DNA of 50,871 nucleotides from an uncultured Bacteroidota bacterium (GTDB lineage Bacteria > Bacteroidota > Bacteroidia > Flavobacteriales > Flavobacteriaceae): NCBI GenBank assembly GCA_937136025.1, contig CAKZOC010000213.1, forward strand, positions 1 to 50,871. The letters run 5' to 3'. How positions within the stretch are numbered: the stretch's first letter is position 1; each line of letters starts with the position of its first letter. Made by a program: the position numbers and the translations under genes. The notes below the pieces were generated by a model. The model ran no database searches, was not told the origin of the DNA, and saw only the letters and a list, made by a program, of their open reading frames with translations. Of this stretch, positions 40,777-50,045 are shown one piece after another.

Positions 40777-41340
40777 TCAGGAAACGGGTTTCCACTTGAT
40801 ATTGCACCCGATGCTGGGTTTTTGATCTTGCGATAGTGGCCGTCCTTCAAGCAAGTCGTCCACCGCTTTTCTCAGATCTTCTCCGCTTACCGGAATGCTG
40901 TTCCCCGGTCTGGAGGAATCCAGCTGCCCCCTGTAAACCAAAAGGTCTTCAGAATCGAAAAGATAGAAATCGGGGGTGCAGGCCGCCTGGTAGTCGAGGG
41001 CCGTTTGCTGGGTGGCGTCATAGAGGTACGGAAATGGATACCCTACCGTCCGGGCGGTTTCCCGCATCTTATCCGGGTGATCCTCGGGATAGTTTTCCAC
41101 ATCATTGCTGGAAATTGCGATCAGTCCGATACCCTTGGGTATATAGGTATGACCAAGGCGGACCAATTCGGGGTTGACGTGTTTCACAAAAGGACAATGG
41201 TTACAGATAAACATCACGATTGTACCCCGGTTTCCTTTCAGATCGGCGAAAGATCGGGCCTTGCCGCTTACACTATCGGGTAATAAAAATTCAGGGGCTC
41301 GCGTACCCAGGGCGAGCATTGTACTTGGGGTTTGGGCCAT
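40777..41340 (-). CDS. Thioredoxin-fold redoxin (AhpC/TSA-like), C-x-x-C
   Basis: 187 residues. Thioredoxin fold with G-T-R-A-P-x-F-x-L-P-D near residue 12 and the active-site C46-N-H-C49-P, followed by F-V-K-H-V. The C-x-x-C arrangement and the A-x-x-x-D-P-Y-L/P-Y-L-Y-D segment near 105, with T-P-D-F-Y-L-F near 120 (the cis-Pro region), place it in the large thioredoxin-family group of unknown redox partner. No clear signal peptide. Converges with the DinB gene. Confidence 0.88.
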   Translation of the reverse strand: MAQTPSTMLALGTRAPEFLLPDSVSGKARSFADLKGNRGTIVMFICNHCPFVKHVNPELVRLGHTYIPKGIGLIAISSNDVENYPEDHPDKMRETARTVGYPFPYLYDATQQTALDYQAACTPDFYLFDSEDLLVYRGQLDSSRPGNSIPVSGEDLRKAVDDLLEGRPLSQDQKPSIGCNIKWKPVS

Positions 41341-41542
41341 ACCTGTACTGTTTATAGAATCCTAAAGGTATTAAATACTTGTAAATTTCTTACGGACTTC
41401 CTATCTTCTCAACTTCTCAAGTATCCCTTGAAGTCGCGGAAGGACGCTCAGGAACATGGGGTAGCACCTTTGGAAGTTATTCCATTGCCTTTTCGGGAGA
41501 TATCGCACAAAATATTTGGTTTGATCGCTGATCGAAGTTAGT

Positions 41543-42460
41543 ATGGAGACACAGATAGATCAGTTACGGATCAATTTTGACAATGAAGCGCTTTGGACGA
41601 TGAACCTGGCCCTGGCCCTGGTGATGTTCGGAATTGCCCTGGAGATTAAACCCTCAGATTTCCGACAGGTCCTCCGGAATCCCAGATCGGTCCTTACCGG
41701 GGTATGCTGCCAGTTTCTGCTATTACCCGCCCTGACCTTTCTGCTGGTTTGGTGGTGGGAACCCCAACCGAGTTTCGCTTTGGGTATGATACTGGTAGCC
41801 GCATGTCCGGGAGGAAATGTCTCGAATTTTATGTCACATCTCTGTGGCGGAAATACGGCTCTGTCCGTGAGCCTCACGGCTATAGCCACACTTCTTGCGG
41901 TCCTGATGACTCCTTTAAACCTGCAGTTCTGGGGCAGTCTTTACGGGCCCTCGGCCGCCTTGCTCAACGATGTGCAGATTAACCTGTGGGAAATGGTGCG
42001 ACTGGTCGCCCTCTTATTAGGTCTTCCGCTAATCGCGGGAATGTTACTCGGACATCTGAGGCCGAAACTCGCCAAACGTATGGCGAAACTTTTCAAGATT
42101 GTTTCCCTCCTTTTCTTTGTCTTTTTAATCTTTGTTGCCCTCTATAATAACCGTGATATTTTCTTGGATTACGTGGGATTGGTCTTTACCCTGGTATTGT
42201 TTCACAATATTTCCGCATTCCTTTTGGGGTATACGTCCGGACGGGTAATGCGACTGCCCTTCAGAGACGTAAAGAGTATTACTATAGAGACGGGTATCCA
42301 AAATTCGGGCCTCGGCTTACTTCTGATCTTTACCTTTTTTGAAGGTCTGGGCGGGATGGCCCTCCTGGCAGCCTTCTGGGGTATCTGGCATCTGGTATCC
42401 GGTCTGGTGCTTTCTGCCCTTTGGGGGGGGATTCCGGTGCGGAAGGAATCTGTTTTATGA
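41543..42460 (+). CDS. Bile acid:sodium symporter family transporter (BASS)
   Basis: 305 residues with about nine to ten hydrophobic helices. The two sodium-site motifs typical of the family appear: the unwound helix region G-M-I-L-V-A-A-C-P-G-G-N-V-S-N-F near residue 82 and the second T-G-I-Q-N-S-G-L-G near 251. Bacterial members import bile acids, pantoate or other organic anions with Na+; the substrate here is not visible. It overlaps the next gene by 4 bases (ATGA), so an acyltransferase is coupled to it. 202 bp upstream (41341-41542) hold nothing recognised. Confidence 0.88.
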   Translation: METQIDQLRINFDNEALWTMNLALALVMFGIALEIKPSDFRQVLRNPRSVLTGVCCQFLLLPALTFLLVWWWEPQPSFALGMILVAACPGGNVSNFMSHLCGGNTALSVSLTAIATLLAVLMTPLNLQFWGSLYGPSAALLNDVQINLWEMVRLVALLLGLPLIAGMLLGHLRPKLAKRMAKLFKIVSLLFFVFLIFVALYNNRDIFLDYVGLVFTLVLFHNISAFLLGYTSGRVMRLPFRDVKSITIETGIQNSGLGLLLIFTFFEGLGGMALLAAFWGIWHLVSGLVLSALWGGIPVRKESVL

Positions 42461-43494
42461 GAACCATTCTATATCTCGCCTTCAAAAGGTTTATCCGAAC
42501 CGGATTTCATTGTTACTACAAAGAGATCCGTATGACCCATATGGAGCGCGTACCCCTGGATCGGCCTGTGATGCTCCTGCCGAATCACCAGAATGCCCTT
42601 ATGGATCCGTTGCTCTATGCGGCATTCGCCAGGGGCAAGCCCTATTTTTTGACCCGATCTGATGTTTTTGAAAATAAGATGTTGAAATGGATATTTCAGG
42701 GGATGCGGATGATGCCCGTTTATCGCCTTCGGGACGGAAGGGAAACCCTTTCCAAAAACCAGGCGGTCTTTGAGCGCTGTGCCCTGCTTTTTTCTCAGGG
42801 GGAACAACTCCTTTTGTTTCCGGAAGCCAATCACAATCTGAAAAGACAGGTCCGACCCTTGAGTAAAGGGTTTACCCGTATCCTTTCTCAGAGTTATGAA
42901 AACAACCCGGATCAGGAGATCACTATAGTCCCTGTGGGTATGAATTACCAAAACGCTGCACATTTTCCGGATCGGGTGGCCCTTTACTTTGGAGCACCCT
43001 TTCCCACACGCAGGTATTGGTCAGAGGACACTCAGGAACTCGATTTTGGCCCTTTAAGGGATCAGACCTATCAGGCCATCACTGAGGTGACCACACATAT
43101 TCCCACGAATGCAGATTATGAATTATGGGAGCAACGGCTGGAAGAAAACCATACAGATTTTCTGGATCCTGTCCCTGTAAACGCCTTGATTGCGAAAGGC
43201 GAGTTGCCAAATCCGGGACCCTTTCCATCAACGCTGGGGTTGGGAAAGCTATGGGATGTACTTTTTCGGGTAATCAATGCACCGGCCTGGCTGCCCTGGC
43301 GTTATTCAGTGAGCAAGAAGGTGCCTGAACCAGAATTCGCCAGTACCTTCCGCTTCTTATATTGCCTGCTGGCTTTTCCCGTATTCTATCTTTTGCTGAC
43401 GGGCCTCCTGCTATTCTTCCTTCCCCCGGGTGCTGCCTTAAGTATTGTCGTACTACTTTTTTTGCATAATCTGGCTTACGTCAAATTTCGGTAG
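42457..43494 (+). CDS. Glycerolipid acyltransferase (PlsC/LPLAT family), membrane-bound
   Basis: 345 residues. Catalytic region: P-N-H-Q-N-A-L-M-D near residues 42-50, a Bacteroidota variant of the acyltransferase H-x4-D box with one more residue (H-x5-D), then the G-x-R-x-x-P-V-Y block near 85, F-P-E-A-N-H near 127 (the F-P-E-G block) and V-P-V-G near 162. Two hydrophobic helices near the C-terminus (about 298-340) anchor it. Probably transfers acyl chains to lysophosphatidate or a related lipid. Coupled by ATGA to the BASS transporter gene upstream. Confidence 0.87.
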   Translation: MRTILYLAFKRFIRTGFHCYYKEIRMTHMERVPLDRPVMLLPNHQNALMDPLLYAAFARGKPYFLTRSDVFENKMLKWIFQGMRMMPVYRLRDGRETLSKNQAVFERCALLFSQGEQLLLFPEANHNLKRQVRPLSKGFTRILSQSYENNPDQEITIVPVGMNYQNAAHFPDRVALYFGAPFPTRRYWSEDTQELDFGPLRDQTYQAITEVTTHIPTNADYELWEQRLEENHTDFLDPVPVNALIAKGELPNPGPFPSTLGLGKLWDVLFRVINAPAWLPWRYSVSKKVPEPEFASTFRFLYCLLAFPVFYLLLTGLLLFFLPPGAALSIVVLLFLHNLAYVKFR

Positions 43495-43510
43495 GCTTCC
43501 CCTGAGCAGC

Positions 43511-46039
43511 CTACATGATATGCCCAAAGAAAATGGCGTTCATAAGGAGTTTGTTCGTCCCGTACCAAAAGGCCCTGAAATTGGTATTGTCCGTAAAAAG
43601 GATGACCCTTCCCCGATTGTGTCTCCCGATTTTCAACGGAACACTTCCCGATATTTTTTTCGCATTCTCTTCTGAAATATATCCGCTCAAAAGAGGGTTG
43701 GCGGTATATTGGATGGGGTTCTCATAACTATTGCCGGAGGGTTCCAGGTAGATGTTCGTGTTTCTAAAGAGCGGCAGTCTGTCATTCGTGTATCCAAAAT
43801 TGATGGGATGGGAGCGATCGATCTGCGCCTCAAAAATGGCACCTCCGGTGACCTGTGCACCCTCAAAAGCACTGCGCTGTTCAAAGGAAATATCTTTGGC
43901 CTTCAGCGTATCGCGCCGGAACTCCAGGTCCAAAAATTCATATTTATCGAACCACTGCGCTGTATTGCGATATCCGATGAGGGTTCCTCCGGCTGAAACC
44001 CATTCCTTTAATTTTTCGGCCTGTCGTTCTGATATTCCACCGCCCCGGAAGCCCGGAATGATGATATCGGTATACGTGCTGAGATCTGCCCGGCTGAGAT
44101 AATCTGTATCGATCTTGGTAATCTTCATGTCGTATCGTGTATCGAAGAGGTGCCAGATTTCACCGGCGTCGTAGGATCGAATGCCGTCTCCGACCAACAA
44201 AGCTACCTTGGGTGTGTGAATCGGATCGAATTCCCGGCTGCCCAAATCGATACCCACAGTTTTCCCTGTTTGTACGCCGTGAACCTGAACGCCGGTTCCG
44301 GCAGTGAGATCCCTGAGAAGGGTGTAGATTTTATCAGGGGTCAGGGATTGCCCCTGAACAGGGATCATCACCGTACCGTAATCGTATTTGTTCTGATCCA
44401 TCCCAAAGCGCTCTTTAGCTACCTTGGCCCGAAGTCCTTTTTGCAAAAGGCCATTGAGAACTTTGGGTGTATAGTATTCATGCCATTCTAAAAGATAGGC
44501 GTACGCGCTTTGCTGATCCACCCCGCCCTGAAGAGGGTTCAGGGTGCTGACCGCTTCACCGATCTGCGGTAACCGGGTCGTTTCGGTATAGTCCAAATTA
44601 AAGGCCAGGGGAAATGTCCAGGCGGAAATGTCATAGAAAAGACTATCGGTAAACGTCGTCCGTTTTTCGAACATGGCCTGGATCAGTTTTGGATTCTTCT
44701 GATCCATGGGGACGACATAGCTCTTGCCTTTATGAAATTTTTTCCCGTCGATCTCCGTATCTGCACCCAGCTCGTGAAAACGTATTTTATGCCTTTGAAG
44801 GATTTCGGCCAGGTGCCAGGCCCGGGCGCCGTCTTTGGCGTCCCCGAAAATTAAACCCCGGCCACCCGTTCTCGTTTTATTTGTGCGCATTTCTGCAAAA
44901 AAATCACGTTGATATTCCAGGAGTTTGGCCCGCATATTCCAAGCCGCATCTATGGTAGAAAGTGCAGTGACGAACTGATTTCGAATCGTAAAGGGAAAAG
45001 TCAGAATTCCATTTTCGCTTTCCTGGATATGCCCTCTGGAACTCCCTTGTTCGAAAAGGATTCCTATACCGCCATTGACATCCGGAAAAGTGGAACCCTT
45101 ACCGTAGTAGTAATCGTCATAGTCTTCTTCCGAATAGTAGAGGGATCCGATTCCATCGAGGGCTTTGACGTGATACGTGCCAATTTCTGCAGTCAGCTCC
45201 TGGTTTTTACCGGGCGTTAAGGGATGTACCCGGGAGGGTTCACCGGGTTGGAAGAAAAAGGTCGCATCGGTCCCCATTTCATGATGGTCGGTGAGGATGT
45301 TCGGATACCAGTCGTGAAATGTCTTAATCCGCGCCCTGCTCTCTGGCAGTTGCACCGGAAGCCAGTCCCGATTCATATCGAACCAGTAGTGGTTGGTGCG
45401 TCCCCCCGGCCAAACTTCGTGGTATTCCCGGTCATTCTCGTCCGGGTTCAGATGCATGTTCCGATTGGAATTTGCCCAATAGGCAAAACGCTGCAGGCCG
45501 TCCGGGTTAAAGGACGGGTCCATGAGGATAATCATATCCTTCAGCATTTTTTCAATTTCAGGTCCCTGAGCGGCTGCCAGGTAGTAGGCATAGGCCAGTC
45601 CCGCATTTGCACCACTGGGTTCATTTCCATGAATGGAGAAACCCTGGTAGACCACCACAGGCATCTCGGCGGGATTCAGGTTCGAGGCTCCGGATTCGGT
45701 GAGTTGCAAATGTTCCGTGCGCAGGGTCTCAAGACGCTCCAGGTTTTCCGGGGCGGTTATGGTCAGAAGCAATACGGGCCGATCTTCGAAAGTTCTGCCG
45801 CGATCTTCAATCTGAATACGGTCTGAGGCGGCCGCCAGGGTCTGCATATACTGCACGAGTTTGTCGTGGGTGACATGCCAGGCTCCGACCTCATGCCCGA
45901 TAATCGCCGAAGGCTTCGGTATGGCCGGATCATATGAAATACCTGCGGGCAGGTAATAGGATAGATCGAGGTCCTCTTGTCCTGACAAGGAGGTTTGAAT
46001 TATAAAAAGGAAGCAAAAAGTCAGATAAAACAGTCTCAT
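43511..46039 (-). CDS. M14 family zinc carboxypeptidase, exported, 842 residues
   Basis: Signal peptide at 1-20. The M14 domain (about 45-370) has the zinc ligands His137-G-N-Glu140 in Q-G-F-S-I-H-G-N-E-P-S-G and the N-R-D/H-H region (F-D-M-N-R-D-W near 222, T-D-H-H-E-M-G near 250). The remaining ~470 residues include a predicted beta-rich C-terminal part and a GATase-like segment near 640-720 (V-A-L-L-V-G-D-G-I, then I-I-P-G-F-R-G-G). Likely digests peptides extracellularly. Converges with the acyltransferase gene (16 bp gap). 148 bp separate it from the next gene on the same strand. Confidence 0.9.
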   Translation of the reverse strand: MRLFYLTFCFLFIIQTSLSGQEDLDLSYYLPAGISYDPAIPKPSAIIGHEVGAWHVTHDKLVQYMQTLAAASDRIQIEDRGRTFEDRPVLLLTITAPENLERLETLRTEHLQLTESGASNLNPAEMPVVVYQGFSIHGNEPSGANAGLAYAYYLAAAQGPEIEKMLKDMIILMDPSFNPDGLQRFAYWANSNRNMHLNPDENDREYHEVWPGGRTNHYWFDMNRDWLPVQLPESRARIKTFHDWYPNILTDHHEMGTDATFFFQPGEPSRVHPLTPGKNQELTAEIGTYHVKALDGIGSLYYSEEDYDDYYYGKGSTFPDVNGGIGILFEQGSSRGHIQESENGILTFPFTIRNQFVTALSTIDAAWNMRAKLLEYQRDFFAEMRTNKTRTGGRGLIFGDAKDGARAWHLAEILQRHKIRFHELGADTEIDGKKFHKGKSYVVPMDQKNPKLIQAMFEKRTTFTDSLFYDISAWTFPLAFNLDYTETTRLPQIGEAVSTLNPLQGGVDQQSAYAYLLEWHEYYTPKVLNGLLQKGLRAKVAKERFGMDQNKYDYGTVMIPVQGQSLTPDKIYTLLRDLTAGTGVQVHGVQTGKTVGIDLGSREFDPIHTPKVALLVGDGIRSYDAGEIWHLFDTRYDMKITKIDTDYLSRADLSTYTDIIIPGFRGGGISERQAEKLKEWVSAGGTLIGYRNTAQWFDKYEFLDLEFRRDTLKAKDISFEQRSAFEGAQVTGGAIFEAQIDRSHPINFGYTNDRLPLFRNTNIYLEPSGNSYENPIQYTANPLLSGYISEENAKKISGSVPLKIGRHNRGRVILFTDNTNFRAFWYGTNKLLMNAIFFGHIM

Positions 46040-46148
46040 AGATTACTTATTATCAAGAATTAAGGAAGACGAATCGGTTTCCATATTGTTTTAAGGAACG
46101 GGTATAAATACCTTTTTTTCGGTCATTTTGCGCCGGGGCATAAAAAAA

Positions 46149-46166
46149 GGCCTTTGAAAAAAGGCC
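46149..46166 (-). terminator. Terminator of the PUR-protein gene
   Basis: On the minus strand GGCCTTT...AAAGGCC followed by seven T; 7-bp stem with a 4-nt loop, 22 bp past the stop of the PUR gene. Confidence 0.75.
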
Positions 46167-46187
46167 ATTGAAGCTTGAGCTGACGCC

Positions 46188-46562
46188 CTAAATGTCGTCG
46201 AAGTCCACATCTGTGAAGGAACTCCCGGAGGACTCCAGAGATCCATTCTCAGAGAAATCCGTTTTTTTGAAGTCTTTCTGATGCCGTTCTGAAATCACCT
46301 CCTGCCCTTTTTCTTCAATGATGAAATCCATCATTTCATTCATGTACTCTCTAAAGGGCTCAAAATCTTCTTTGTAAAGGTAAATCTTGTGTTTTTTGTA
46401 ATGGAAAGAGCCGTCTTCATGGGTAAATTTTTTGCTCTCGGTTACGGTAAGATAGTAGTCCCCTGCTTTTGTACTTCTAACATCAAAAAAATAAGTCCTT
46501 CGACCTGCTCTTAAAACTTTGGAATGTATCTCTTCCTGCTCATTGAAATCTTTGTCACTCAT
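46188..46562 (-). CDS. PUR-alpha-like nucleic acid-binding protein (DUF3276)
   Basis: 124 residues. The PUR-repeat core is recognisable: H-S-K-V-L-R-A-G-R-R-T-Y-F-F-D-V-R near residue 15 and D-Y-Y-L-T-V-T-E-S-K-K near 37, then H-K-I-Y-L-Y-K-E-D-F near 60, and an acidic disordered tail (D-V-D-F-D-D). Bacteroidota PUR proteins bind single-stranded nucleic acid. ATG 46562 is used; a TTG at 46571 gives three more residues. Downstream of the ABC exporter gene by 64 bp on the same strand. Confidence 0.88.
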   Translation of the reverse strand: MSDKDFNEQEEIHSKVLRAGRRTYFFDVRSTKAGDYYLTVTESKKFTHEDGSFHYKKHKIYLYKEDFEPFREYMNEMMDFIIEEKGQEVISERHQKDFKKTDFSENGSLESSGSSFTDVDFDDI

Positions 46563-46626
46563 AGCATCCAAAAGGTTGTGTTAGCAAATCAAAAATGTGA
46601 AAAAAATGCTAAAGCAGCAACTTTTT

Positions 46627-48381
46627 CTATGTTTCTTTCTCGGACAGCTGACTGATGTAAAGCTCCTTGTAGTAGCCTTCCTGCGCCATAAGCTTCTCGT
46701 GATTTCCCGCTTGAATAACGGATCCGTTATCCAACACGATTACTTTATCCGCATTGATAGCCGAGGAAACACGGTGACTGACAATTAGCGTAGTTTTACC
46801 CTGAGAGGCTTTTTTGAGATTGGAGAGAATGGCCTCTTCTGTTTCTGTATCAACCGCGCTCAGGCAGTCGTCAAAAAGGTAAATGGTGGGGTCCTTGATC
46901 AGGGCGCGGGCTATGGAGACCCTTTGTTTTTGCCCCCCGCTCAGGGTAATGCCCCTTTCCCCCAAAACGGTTTCATATCCTTTTGCAAAGCCCTCAATAT
47001 TGGTGTCCACCACGGCCATTTTTGCGGCATCCCGAATTTCGTCCATGGAGGCATTGTGCTTGCCAAAGCGAATATTATTTTCAATGGTATCGGAAAACAA
47101 AAATGCATCCTGGGGGACTGCCCCTATGGCTTCCCTTAGTGAGATGAGATTGAGTGTTTCAATGGGCCTGTCATCGATTCGGATTTCCCCTGAACTCACA
47201 TCGTAGAGGCGGGCAATCAGCTCCAGTATCGTACTCTTCCCGGAACCTGTTTTACCCAGAATCGTCAGTGTCTGCCCGGGATTGATTTCAAAAGATACAT
47301 TTTTCAGGGCCTCGATTCCTGTGTCTGGATAGGTAAAACCGACCTTGTCAAAGGTGATTTTCCCTTGAATGGGCGTAGGGCTTTCGGATTGATTTAAGAT
47401 CCCGGGTTTTTGATTTAAAAACTCGTTGATCCGTTTTTGAGAGACCTCTGCACGCTGAACCACAGAGGTCAGCCATCCCACAATGGCCACAGGCCAGGTG
47501 AGCATATTGACGTAGAGGATAAATTCGGCTATGGTACCTATCGATTCTATTTCACCATTCAGGTACTGCAGTCCGCCGATATATATGACAAACACATTGC
47601 TCACGCCAATGAGCAGAATCATCAGGGGAAAGAACCATGCATTGACCTTGGCCAAATCCATGCTCTTGGTCTTACCCTCAAGAGCGAGACCCTCCGCTTG
47701 TTGGTTAATCTGGGGCTCCATGACATAGGCTTTGATCACGGAAATTCCTGAAAAAGTCTCCTGGGCAAAGGTGGATAAGTCTGAGAGGAAGACCTGAACC
47801 CGGGTACTGCGTTTATGGATAATCCGGCTGATCCAGTAGATCAGCACAGAGAGGACCGGCAGCGGAAGCAGGGCGTAAAGTGCAATGGTCGGGGCTTTGA
47901 TAAACATCAGGGGAATCAAACAAACAAAAAGGGTAAGGGTCTGCATTCCATACATAATGGCAGGCCCGGCGTACATGCGGACCTGAGTGACATCCTCACT
48001 GATTCGGTTCATCAGGTCTCCGGTTCGGTTGGTTTTGTAAAAATTCAGGCTGAGGCGCTGATAGTGGTCAAAGACCTCGTTTTTAAGGTCGTATTCGATA
48101 TAACGGGAAACATTGATAATGGTCTGGCGCATCAGAAAAGTAAAAAATCCAGACAGCAGCGCCGCTCCGACAATAATTCCGATATACTCCAGTAGTTGTT
48201 GGCGGGCAAGTGTCTCAGTTATTTCGGCTGCCAGATATTTTTCCACTACGGCAATAATCTTGCCGACATAGGAGGGCATCACCAGTTGGAACACCCGTGC
48301 AATTATGGTGATAATAATGCCGAAGACTAATTTAAACCAGTATTTCCGGAAATATTTATTGAGGTGCTTGAGTTCTTTCAT
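46627..48381 (-). CDS. ABC exporter, fused permease-ATPase (MsbA/MdlB-like)
   Basis: 584 residues, half-transporter with an N-terminal membrane domain (about 1-310, six helices) and a C-terminal ATPase. Walker A G-K-T-G-S-G-K-S-T near residue 368, signature L-S-G-G-Q-K-Q-R near 470, Walker B Y-L-F-D-D near 490, which carries Asp in place of the catalytic Glu (D-D-C instead of D-E-P/A), and H-loop S-H-R near 525. Exports lipid or drugs as a homodimer or heterodimer; the Asp substitution is typical of some heterodimer halves. Longer in-frame start at 48444 lies upstream of the -7 box (48425-48432) and is rejected; ATG 48381 is used. Confidence 0.9.
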   Translation of the reverse strand: MKELKHLNKYFRKYWFKLVFGIIITIIARVFQLVMPSYVGKIIAVVEKYLAAEITETLARQQLLEYIGIIVGAALLSGFFTFLMRQTIINVSRYIEYDLKNEVFDHYQRLSLNFYKTNRTGDLMNRISEDVTQVRMYAGPAIMYGMQTLTLFVCLIPLMFIKAPTIALYALLPLPVLSVLIYWISRIIHKRSTRVQVFLSDLSTFAQETFSGISVIKAYVMEPQINQQAEGLALEGKTKSMDLAKVNAWFFPLMILLIGVSNVFVIYIGGLQYLNGEIESIGTIAEFILYVNMLTWPVAIVGWLTSVVQRAEVSQKRINEFLNQKPGILNQSESPTPIQGKITFDKVGFTYPDTGIEALKNVSFEINPGQTLTILGKTGSGKSTILELIARLYDVSSGEIRIDDRPIETLNLISLREAIGAVPQDAFLFSDTIENNIRFGKHNASMDEIRDAAKMAVVDTNIEGFAKGYETVLGERGITLSGGQKQRVSIARALIKDPTIYLFDDCLSAVDTETEEAILSNLKKASQGKTTLIVSHRVSSAINADKVIVLDNGSVIQAGNHEKLMAQEGYYKELYISQLSEKET

Positions 48382-48424
48382 TCCTGGATGGGCTGACCCG
48401 AACGCCGTATCATTCAGGTGAGGA

Positions 48425-48432
48425 CAAATATA
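48425..48432 (-). promoter_or_regulatory. Promoter -7 box of the ABC exporter gene
   Basis: TATATTTG on the minus strand; start near 48418, about 37 nt before ATG 48381. Divergent from the nusB promoter. Confidence 0.6.
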
Positions 48433-48503
48433 GTCCTTTGGCACGGATCGGGATGTTATAAGAATGATAAGATGATTTTTAGCCGCCTTTTAAAATAGAT
48501 TAG

Positions 48504-48511
48504 TATTTTTG
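48504..48511 (+). promoter_or_regulatory. Promoter -7 box of nusB
   Basis: TATTTTTG; start near 48518, 23 nt before ATG 48541. Confidence 0.6.
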
Positions 48512-48540
48512 ACCTCGTTTACCACAACAAAGTTCTTTGC

Positions 48541-49485
48541 ATGTTAACACGAAGGCATCTCAGGGTTAAGGTAATGCAGTGCATCTATTCCCTATCCCTT
48601 ACCAGCGGAGGTTCGCTGGAAAAGCAACAGGAGTTTCTCAACAGAAGCATCGGGCAGACCTATACCCTGTATCTACTGATACTGGCATTGTTTCGGGAAC
48701 TCTATCAGGCTGCCCTCAATCGCTCGGAGAAGGCTACGAGCAATTACCTTAAAATGGGCCCCGGGGATAAAGGAAATCCACTGCGCCTCAGCCAAAACAA
48801 GATTCTTAAGCAAATTTCGGAGAATCCCGAACTTTCCGAAGCGTTGAAAAAGCGCAAACTCAAGCAGTGGTACCTCAACGAAGAGTATATAAAGATTGTG
48901 CTTTCAGAAGTGCTGCAAAGCGATCTCTATAATGCGTATGCGCAAACCCCTGAATCCTATGAGGCGGACCGGGAATTTCTCGTTCAGGCCTTTAAGGAGA
49001 TTATTGCCCCTAATGAAAAGGTGTACGAATTTCTGGAAGATGAGGAAATTACCTGGGTGGACGATTTGCCACTTGTAAACACCCATTTGCTCAAACAATT
49101 GCGGAAGGTAAAACCCCAATCCCCCCATAATTATTTCCTCCCCCCTTTGCTTAAAAACCAGGAGGACATAACTTTTGCTACCGAACTATTGAATAAAACC
49201 CTTTTGAACGGCGCTGAGTTGGCAGCGGAAATTGAAGGGCAAACCCCCAATTGGGATAAAGACCGCATCGCCGAAATAGATGCCATATTACTAAAGATGG
49301 CGATCGCTGAATTACTGTATTTTCCCTCCGTCCCGGAGCGGGTTTCGATCAATGAATATCTGGAGATAGCCAAGGAGTATTCCACACCCAAAAGCAGTAT
49401 TTTTATCAATGGGGTTTTGGATAAACTCACAAAGGACTATCAGACTGCCGGTCGGTTGAAAAAAACCGGGCGGGGTCTATTGTAA
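48541..49485 (+). CDS. nusB: Transcription antitermination protein NusB (long form)
   Basis: 314 residues, about twice the E. coli length. The start L-T-R-R-H-L-R-V-K-V-M-Q and the C-terminal half (about 215-314), with D-R-I-A-E-I-D-A-I-L-L-K-M-A-I-A-E-L-L and the V-S-I-N-E-Y-L-E-I-A-K-E-Y-S-T segment and G-V-L-D-K-L near the end, fit NusB; the middle is a helical insert common to Bacteroidota NusB. NusB with NusE helps antitermination at rRNA operons. Followed by DUF1573 and yajC, a gene order common in Flavobacteriia. Confidence 0.92.
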   Translation: MLTRRHLRVKVMQCIYSLSLTSGGSLEKQQEFLNRSIGQTYTLYLLILALFRELYQAALNRSEKATSNYLKMGPGDKGNPLRLSQNKILKQISENPELSEALKKRKLKQWYLNEEYIKIVLSEVLQSDLYNAYAQTPESYEADREFLVQAFKEIIAPNEKVYEFLEDEEITWVDDLPLVNTHLLKQLRKVKPQSPHNYFLPPLLKNQEDITFATELLNKTLLNGAELAAEIEGQTPNWDKDRIAEIDAILLKMAIAELLYFPSVPERVSINEYLEIAKEYSTPKSSIFINGVLDKLTKDYQTAGRLKKTGRGLL

Positions 49486-49497
49486 AAAAATAATCGT

Positions 49498-49505
49498 TAA
49501 TTTTG
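49498..49505 (+). promoter_or_regulatory. Promoter -7 box of DUF1573-yajC
   Basis: TAATTTTG; start near 49512, 18 nt before ATG 49530. A TTG 15 bp upstream is at slightly short spacing for a -33 box. Confidence 0.5.
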
Positions 49506-49529
49506 CACTGATCTAAAAAAAATCTAATC

Positions 49530-50015
49530 ATGAAAAAAGTAAGTATCATTCTTGGAGTTCTGGCAATTACGGCTTTTGTTTCCTGTAAGGAGAAGGCCTC
49601 AGAACGCATCGACGAAGGTAATGTAGCGGTAGCTGCTCAAAGGGACGAAGCTGCAAAATCACTTCCCGCTATTGCTTTCGCAGAACAAGAGTTTGATTTT
49701 GGAACTATTGAGCAGGGAACGCCACAGGAGCACACCTTTGTTTTCACCAATACCGGTGAAGCTCCATTGATCATCACCAACGCCACCAGTAGCTGTGGGT
49801 GTACGATTCCGGACTACCCGAAAAACGTGCCAATTCAGCCCGGCGAGCAAGGGGAGATGGTTGTAAAATTCAATGGCTCCGGAATGAATCAGGTCATCAA
49901 AACAGTAACCTTGAGTACCAATACCGCCAAGGGTCAGGAGATGATTCGGATTAAAGCATTTGTTCAGCCTAAGGCGGGAACTTCAACAGCTATGGGTCCT
50001 GTTTCCGGAAACTAA
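49530..50015 (+). CDS. DUF1573 domain-containing lipoprotein
   Basis: 161 residues. Lipoprotein signal (hydrophobic stretch ending V-S-Cys20), then an immunoglobulin-like beta domain: F-D-F-G-T-I-E-Q-G near residue 57, F-T-N-T-G-E-A-P-L-I-I near 72, S-S-C-G-C-T-I-P near 88 and P-G-x-x-G near 108. The family is very common in Bacteroidota and is thought to bind surface partners, but no activity is established. Same transcript as yajC (30-bp gap). Confidence 0.9.
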   Translation: MKKVSIILGVLAITAFVSCKEKASERIDEGNVAVAAQRDEAAKSLPAIAFAEQEFDFGTIEQGTPQEHTFVFTNTGEAPLIITNATSSCGCTIPDYPKNVPIQPGEQGEMVVKFNGSGMNQVIKTVTLSTNTAKGQEMIRIKAFVQPKAGTSTAMGPVSGN

Positions 50016-50045
50016 GGAATTATCAGGATTTAAGATTATAGAACT

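Noticed and set aside
48382-48444. Upstream start of the ABC exporter
   Set aside because: Lies upstream of the predicted transcript start at about 48418.
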